Source: RPQJ01 sp963754535 (lineage in GTDB: Bacteria; Pseudomonadota; Gammaproteobacteria; Steroidobacterales; Steroidobacteraceae). Taken from it: a stretch of DNA of 64,000 bases. The DNA is taken from NCBI GenBank assembly GCA_963754535.1, contig CAVWGG010000004.1, positions 1-64,000 on the forward strand, written 5' to 3'. A model generated the notes under the pieces. It did no database searches. It was not told where the DNA came from and was given only the letters and a program-made list of their open reading frames with translations. Of the stretch, positions 60,140 to 64,000 are shown one piece after another; position 1 is the first letter of the stretch, and the number at the start of each line of letters is the position of its first letter. A program made the position numbers and the translations under genes.

Positions 60140-61225
60140 ATGCGACGGGCAGACCGACATCAGGTTGAGAAAGGCCGGGGCGCGGTCACGAACCCAGCGG
60201 GGCGCTTCGAATCGACCACGCTCACGCCGGAGGATGACGGCTGGGGCAGCCTCGACGCACCGCTGCCGAACCCCGCGACGACGCTGATCGCGGAGTTTCC
60301 GAGGCACGCGATTACCACCAACCGTTCGCCGGACGTCCCGTTCGACCAGTCGCTCAACCCGTACCAGGGGTGCGAGCACGGTTGCATCTACTGCTTCGCC
60401 CGGCCCGCGCACGCCTACCTCAATCTCAGTCCCGGCCTCGACTTCGAGACGCGCATCTTCCACAAACCTGGTCTTGCGGCTCTGCTCGCGCGGGAAATCT
60501 CGTCGCCGCGCTACGTCTGCAAGGTGCTGCACATCGGCGGCAACACCGACCCGTACCAGCCGGCCGAACGCAAGTTGCGCTCCACGCGCGCGGTGCTCGA
60601 GTTGCTGCTCGAGCGGCGGCATCCGCTGTCGATCATCACCAAGGGCGCCCTGATCCTGCGCGACCTCGACCTGCTGCGCGCGCTGGCCGAACGGCAGCTG
60701 GTGTCGGTCTTCATCAGCATCACCAGCCTCGATGAAACGCTGAAGCGCACGCTCGAACCTCGTGCGGCGTCGCCGCAGGCGCGATTGCGCGTGGTGCGCG
60801 AGCTCACGTCGGCGGGCGTGCCGGTCGGCGTTATGATGGCGCCGGTGATTCCGGCCCTGACGGACCACGAGATCGAGCGCCTGCTCGAAGCTGCGGCCGC
60901 AGCGGGGGCGCGACGCGCGGCGTTTCTGCTGCTGCGGCTGCCGTTCGAGGTCGCGTCGCTGTTCGAGAACTGGCTGCGCGAGCACTATCCGGCGCGCGCC
61001 GACCGGGTGTTGAACCACGTGCGGGATATGCACGGCGGCCGTCTCAACGATCCCCGGTTCGGTCACCGCATGCGTGGCGAGGGCGCCTATGCGGCGATGG
61101 TCGCGGCCCGGTTTGCGGGCGCCTGCCGGCGCCTGGGGCTCAACCAGGACGCCGCGCCGAAGCTCGATACACAGCAATTCCTGCGCGATCCCGGCGCCCC
61201 GCAGCAGGCGGGATTGTTCGACTGA
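60140..61225 (+). CDS. PA0069/Rv2578c-type radical SAM protein under a LexA box
   Basis: A 361-residue radical SAM enzyme related in sequence to spore photoproduct lyase. The [4Fe-4S] motif is NPYQGCEHGCIYCFARPAHA (C-x3-C-x2-C) near residues 79-86. VLHIGGNTDPYQPAERKLRS, HPLSIITKGALILRDLDLL and FISITSLDETLKRTLEPRA are the family's blocks for the SAM-binding barrel. Members are widely annotated but lack a settled reaction. The perfect LexA box directly upstream means this copy is probably DNA-damage inducible, which would suit a role in nucleic-acid repair (inference). It is transcribed alone; the downstream lipoprotein genes have a separate -10 element. Confidence 0.92.
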   Translation: MRRADRHQVEKGRGAVTNPAGRFESTTLTPEDDGWGSLDAPLPNPATTLIAEFPRHAITTNRSPDVPFDQSLNPYQGCEHGCIYCFARPAHAYLNLSPGLDFETRIFHKPGLAALLAREISSPRYVCKVLHIGGNTDPYQPAERKLRSTRAVLELLLERRHPLSIITKGALILRDLDLLRALAERQLVSVFISITSLDETLKRTLEPRAASPQARLRVVRELTSAGVPVGVMMAPVIPALTDHEIERLLEAAAAAGARRAAFLLLRLPFEVASLFENWLREHYPARADRVLNHVRDMHGGRLNDPRFGHRMRGEGAYAAMVAARFAGACRRLGLNQDAAPKLDTQQFLRDPGAPQQAGLFD

Positions 61226-61267
61226 AGTTGACTCGGTGCACCGACTTTTCGGCCTGAATCCTTGACG

Positions 61268-61273
61268 TATACT
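61268..61273 (+). promoter_or_regulatory. Candidate -10 (TATACT) of the lipoprotein operon
   Basis: TATACT 63 bases before the ATG at 61331, in the 105-bp gap after the radical SAM gene. No clear -35 at normal spacing; a TTGACT at 61228 is too far (34 bases). It is the same hexamer that precedes the gene at 4929. Confidence 0.4.
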
Positions 61274-61330
61274 CGAACGTCCTCGAACTTCGTCGCCGCT
61301 GCGCCTGCGCGCAGCCGCAGGAGGACTGCC

Positions 61331-62137
61331 ATGGCTCACGCAAGCTTTGATCGCCGTCTTCCGGCGAGCGTCCGCGCGCGTTTGCGCGCCGCAGCGGGAA
61401 TGGCCGTGCTCGGCGTCGCTGCGTCCGGCTGCATGACGTCGAAGGTCGACGAGACGCGCCAGATCGCCTCGCCGATCCAGGCCAACGAGTCGATCGTCCT
61501 GCTGAAGAAGCCGCAGCTCGAAGGCGTGGGCACCGAGGAAGAATTCCTGGACTGCGTCCAGGAACGCCTCGGCGGCCAGCTCGTCCATCCCGAAAAGGGA
61601 CAGAGCACGCAGTCGCGCAAGGCTGCGCGCACGCCGTTCAAGATCTACGGCGAGCAGGAATTCACCGACGCGCTGTTTCCGTGGTTCGAGCCGAGCACGG
61701 CTCCCGCCAATGCGGACGGCCTGCGCGTGCTGCTGCAGCGGCCCGGCGTCACCGAGCGGCTGCAGGAGATCGGCGTCCGCTACGTCGTCTGGGTCGACGG
61801 CAACACCCGCAAGACGGATAGCGGCGGCAGCGTCGCGTGCGCGGTCGGGCCGGGCGGCGGCGGCTGTTTCGGCGTCGGCTGGTGGGAGAAAGAGTCGGGC
61901 TACGTCGCGTCGGTCTGGGACATGCAGAACGCGAGCGAGGTCGGCTCGGTCAGCACCGACGTCAGCGGCACGTCCGTGCTGATCGGCGCGATCGCACCGA
62001 TCCCGATCATCACTCCGGTGCGCAAGACGGCCTGTGATCGCCTGAGTGAGCAACTGCGCGCATTCCTCGTCGGGGACGACCTGGTCGTACCCGGGACCGC
62101 CGCTGCCGGGGCGGCCGGCGCCGCGGGTTCGCGTTGA
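61331..62137 (+). CDS. Lipoprotein of unknown function (first of three)
   Basis: A 268-residue exported protein with an AGGAGG ribosome site and a signal peptide ending GVAASGC (lipobox), giving mature CMTSKVDETRQIASPIQ. A middle block, LQEIGVRYVVWVDGNTRKTD, is followed by a glycine-rich cysteine pair (SVACAVGPGGGGCFGVGWWE), SGYVASVWDMQNASEVG, and a short hydrophobic stretch (VLIGAIAPIPIITPV) before the Ala/Gly-rich C-terminus. I do not recognise a characterised family. The VWD-x-ASEVG region resembles stress-response or motility-associated lipoproteins only vaguely. Same strand and spacing as the two genes after it, so probably an operon. Confidence 0.75.
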   Translation: MAHASFDRRLPASVRARLRAAAGMAVLGVAASGCMTSKVDETRQIASPIQANESIVLLKKPQLEGVGTEEEFLDCVQERLGGQLVHPEKGQSTQSRKAARTPFKIYGEQEFTDALFPWFEPSTAPANADGLRVLLQRPGVTERLQEIGVRYVVWVDGNTRKTDSGGSVACAVGPGGGGCFGVGWWEKESGYVASVWDMQNASEVGSVSTDVSGTSVLIGAIAPIPIITPVRKTACDRLSEQLRAFLVGDDLVVPGTAAAGAAGAAGSR

Positions 62138-62229
62138 CGGTTGAACCGCCGGCCTCCGGACGCATCCAAGCACGTAGGACCAGAGCTGCGGGATTGTCCA
62201 CGCCGGCCACCGTCCAGGGGCTCCAACGC

Positions 62230-63441
62230 ATGCAACGCATTTCGGGACTGACGGCGGCAGTGTTCGTGGCAGCGGCTTCGCTCGCCACCACCGGCTGCCT
62301 CACGACCAGTTCCAGCTCGATGCCGAGCGGCATGCCGAGTTCCGCACCCTCGTCACCGTCCTCCTCCGGCAGTTCTTCGCCTTCGAGCCCCGGTTCGGGC
62401 GGCAGCACGGGTCAGCAGTCGCCCTCGTCGTCGGGGAGCCAGGGGTCGTCCTCGCCCTCCTCGTCGGGGAGTGCCGGCCAGCCGTCGCCTTCCGGTAGTT
62501 CCGGCTCTTCCGGTAGCGCGGGGTCGTCTGCGCCGGGCGGATCCCAGTCCGGTGGATCGTCTCCGGGCGGCGGCTCCAGCTCCGGCGGTTCCGGGTCGCC
62601 CCCACCGCCGCAGCCGCAAGGTTGGCCCACGCCGCCGTCCGCGGGCGGCGCACCGGGCAGCGCGAATTCATCGTCTGGATCACCGGCTGGTGCTGGCGCC
62701 GCCGGCGGCGCGCCCAGTACCCAGGGTGATTCGACACGCGGTGGCAGCCAGACTGGCCAGACCGGCCCTACGGGTTCCGCCGGCACGCCAGACCAGTCCG
62801 GCGCGGCAGGGTCGGCAGGGGCAGCTAAAGCAGGCGGCACGACGGCCGCGGGTACGCCGGGTCAATCCGGCAGCGCCGGCGGATCGCAGAACCCGGGCGG
62901 TGCGAGCGCCGGGTCTGGGGGTGGCGGTAGTGGGCCGATGACCGCCGAGGACAAGCGTGCGCAGATCGATCGCCGCTTCGACGAAACGTTCGCGGTGTTC
63001 GACGAGCGCATGCGCACCGAACAGGAAACCATCTCGCAGGAGCGCGCCGGCCGTGCAGGTTCGGCGGGCGGCAGTGGGGCCGAGGGTGCGGGAGGCGGGG
63101 CAGGGCAGGAAGGACAGGCAGGGCAGGAAGGGCAGGAAGGGCAGGAAGGGCAGGAAGGGCAGGCAGGGCAGCAAGGCGGTGGCGCGTCCGGCACGGGCAG
63201 CGAGGGCGGCCAGGGCGGCGACGTTGCCGCTGGCTCCGGCGCCCAGGGTGGTGGTGGTGGCGTGGGCGGCGGTGCGAAGGGCGGTGGCGGTCCTCGCGAC
63301 GTGCCGTCCGACATCCCGGACGGCCGCGACGACGACATCGTCGCGCGCCAGTTGCGCGAGGCCGCGATGAAGGAAACGGACCCCGAGCTGCGCGAGCGGC
63401 TCTGGGAGGAATACCGCAAATACAAGCAGAGCACGCAGTGA
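62230..63441 (+). CDS. Low-complexity Gly/Ser-rich lipoprotein with a repeat tract
   Basis: A 403-residue protein. Signal peptide ending LATTGC (lipobox) starts the mature CLTTSSSSMPSGM chain. Residues 25-240 are an extended low-complexity region of Ser, Gly, Pro, Ala and Gln, with only scattered short motifs. A folded-looking part, MTAEDKRAQIDRRFDETFAV then FDERMRTEQETI, follows, then eight GQ(E/A/Q) tripeptide repeats, another Gly-rich stretch, and a charged helical end (REAAMKETDPELRERLWEEY). It looks like a surface or spacer lipoprotein. Its TGA overlaps the GTG start of the next gene. Confidence 0.78.
   Translation: MQRISGLTAAVFVAAASLATTGCLTTSSSSMPSGMPSSAPSSPSSSGSSSPSSPGSGGSTGQQSPSSSGSQGSSSPSSSGSAGQPSPSGSSGSSGSAGSSAPGGSQSGGSSPGGGSSSGGSGSPPPPQPQGWPTPPSAGGAPGSANSSSGSPAGAGAAGGAPSTQGDSTRGGSQTGQTGPTGSAGTPDQSGAAGSAGAAKAGGTTAAGTPGQSGSAGGSQNPGGASAGSGGGGSGPMTAEDKRAQIDRRFDETFAVFDERMRTEQETISQERAGRAGSAGGSGAEGAGGGAGQEGQAGQEGQEGQEGQEGQAGQQGGGASGTGSEGGQGGDVAAGSGAQGGGGGVGGGAKGGGGPRDVPSDIPDGRDDDIVARQLREAAMKETDPELRERLWEEYRKYKQSTQ
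63103..63174 (+). repeat. 9-bp tandem repeat (8 units of gggcaggaa type)
   Basis: Eight in-frame 9-base units, mostly GGGCAGGAA, encode GQE GQA GQE GQE GQE GQE GQA GQQ inside the low-complexity lipoprotein. A unit number divisible by one codon triplet set keeps the frame, so length variation would change the protein without truncating it. Confidence 0.9.
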
Positions 63442-64000
63442 CGTCTTCGATCATTTCCGCCGTTTACAGCCACGCGTGGCGCACCTGCTGTGTCGTGCTG
63501 GCTCTCGCGCTCGGTGCCGCCGGCTGCGTCGTGCAGGACCAGCGCCCGATGGCGCCCGTCGTCGCGCAGAAAGCGACCGCTGAAATTCCGCAGGCGGAAT
63601 TGCTCGACGTCGGTGTGCGCATGTTCGATCCCAACATCCCGCCGGACCCGGTAGTGCAGGAAAAACGCGGCATCTACCCGGACGTGCGCAAGGCCGAGTC
63701 GCGCTACATGCCTGTCCTGCTGCGCGACACGCTCGAGAGCACCGGCCAGTGGGGGCAGGTGCGCGTGCTGCCGGTGGAAAACGCCGGCAGCGACGTGAAC
63801 ATCCACGCCCGGATCATCGAATCCGACGGCAGCGTGCTGAAGCTCGCGGTCACCGTGACGGACGCGACCGGCCGCACGTGGCTGCGCAAGGACTATGAAG
63901 GCGCCGCCGACACGCGAGCCTACAAGGAGGTGCCGGTCAAGCCGCGCGATCCGTTCGACAACGTGTACGCGACGATCGCCAACGACCTGCTCGCCGCGCG
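63438..64000 (+). CDS. Third lipoprotein of the operon (truncated by window edge)
   Basis: Reads from a GTG at 63438 that overlaps the previous stop (GTGA) and stays open to the window end, 187 codons. The signal peptide ends LGAAGC (lipobox; mature CVVQDQRPMAPVV). Then AEIPQAELLDVGVRMFDPNI, IYPDVRKAESRYMPVLLRDT (a conserved-looking helix), LESTGQWGQVRVLPV and IHARIIESDGSVLKLAVTVT. Such a combination of a PDVRKAESRYMPVLLRDTLE helix with a beta-rich part suggests an outer-membrane-assembly or complex-forming lipoprotein, but I cannot name the family. Downstream genes outside the window may clarify it. Confidence 0.8.
   Translation, partial: MTSSIISAVYSHAWRTCCVVLALALGAAGCVVQDQRPMAPVVAQKATAEIPQAELLDVGVRMFDPNIPPDPVVQEKRGIYPDVRKAESRYMPVLLRDTLESTGQWGQVRVLPVENAGSDVNIHARIIESDGSVLKLAVTVTDATGRTWLRKDYEGAADTRAYKEVPVKPRDPFDNVYATIANDLLAA

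Noticed and set aside
62264..62960. CRISPR array or repeat-rich non-coding DNA
   Set aside because: Base periodicity comes from Gly/Ser codons of the low-complexity lipoprotein; there are no regular repeats with unique spacers.

Overview
The window reads as chromosomal DNA of a free-living, aerobic, high-GC Gammaproteobacterium. The evidence is a cbb3 terminal oxidase operon, a class I polyhydroxyalkanoate synthase, ilvA/ilvB/ilvN, an 'ELLLR'-type PAS-GGDEF-EAL protein, a P-II protein, several Gram-negative envelope proteins and a perfect gammaproteobacterial-type LexA box. Placement near Steroidobacterales, Nevskiales or Xanthomonadales is inference only. I see no rRNA, tRNA, CRISPR array, insertion sequence or prophage. 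Coding density is about 95%, and genes lie on both strands in short operons.

Layout. 1-3662 (-): ccoN-ccoO-ccoQ-ccoP, a small membrane gene and ccoG (runs off the left edge); ccoP carries an apparent +1 frameshift. 3880-7022 (+): a tandem universal stress protein and a pseudo-receiver/PAS/GGDEF/EAL protein. 7102-10849 (+): a TetR regulator with a palindromic operator, then an adaptor lipoprotein, an ABC ATPase and an ABC-2 permease. 10993-14226 (+): a large secreted Asp-box (sortilin-like) beta-propeller protein. 14227-14832: a non-coding block with perfect and imperfect palindromes. 14833-18785 (+): a DUF3604 protein, a peptidyl-prolyl isomerase gene broken by an in-frame TAG, and a HupE/UreJ-like membrane protein. 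19065-22128 (-): phaC and a ferredoxin reductase. 22436-25994 (+): P-II, a thioredoxin-like [2Fe-2S] protein, a quinone oxidoreductase and a BamA/TamA-like barrel with no canonical start codon. 25991-27614 (-): a CIA30-domain protein and a zinc alcohol dehydrogenase. 27702-32235: a hotdog thioesterase, divergently arranged ilvN (-) and ilvB (+), and a chromate transporter. 32209-37985: a DsbA-like lipoprotein, glyoxalase I, an OprB porin, murB, a glutamine-synthetase-family enzyme and an alpha/beta-hydrolase-fold protein that has lost its nucleophile. 38011-42743 (-): a four-gene MacAB/TolC-type efflux operon. 42954-48354: a DUF808 protein (+), then a second large Asp-box protein and two small envelope genes (-). 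48442-52407: ilvA, a class I glutamine amidotransferase (-), an alpha/beta hydrolase and a YjdF-like membrane protein. 52622-56885 (+): a CHASE4 histidine kinase with its receiver-GGDQF-EAL partner and a small channel-like membrane protein. 56899-60108: a DUF885 peptidase-like protein (-) and an MFS exporter (+). 60140-61225 (+): a PA0069/Rv2578c-type radical SAM gene under a LexA box. 61331-64000 (+): three consecutive lipoprotein genes of unknown function, the last one cut by the window edge.

Functional themes are microaerobic respiration, branched-chain amino acid synthesis, carbon storage, envelope export and c-di-GMP/two-component signalling. The observations most worth checking are the LexA-controlled radical SAM gene, a pair of hairpin elements that share an identical 18-nt loop but have different stems, the two interrupted genes (ccoP and the isomerase), the divergent ilvN/ilvB arrangement, the non-canonical start of the barrel protein and the uncharacterised lipoprotein operon at the right edge.
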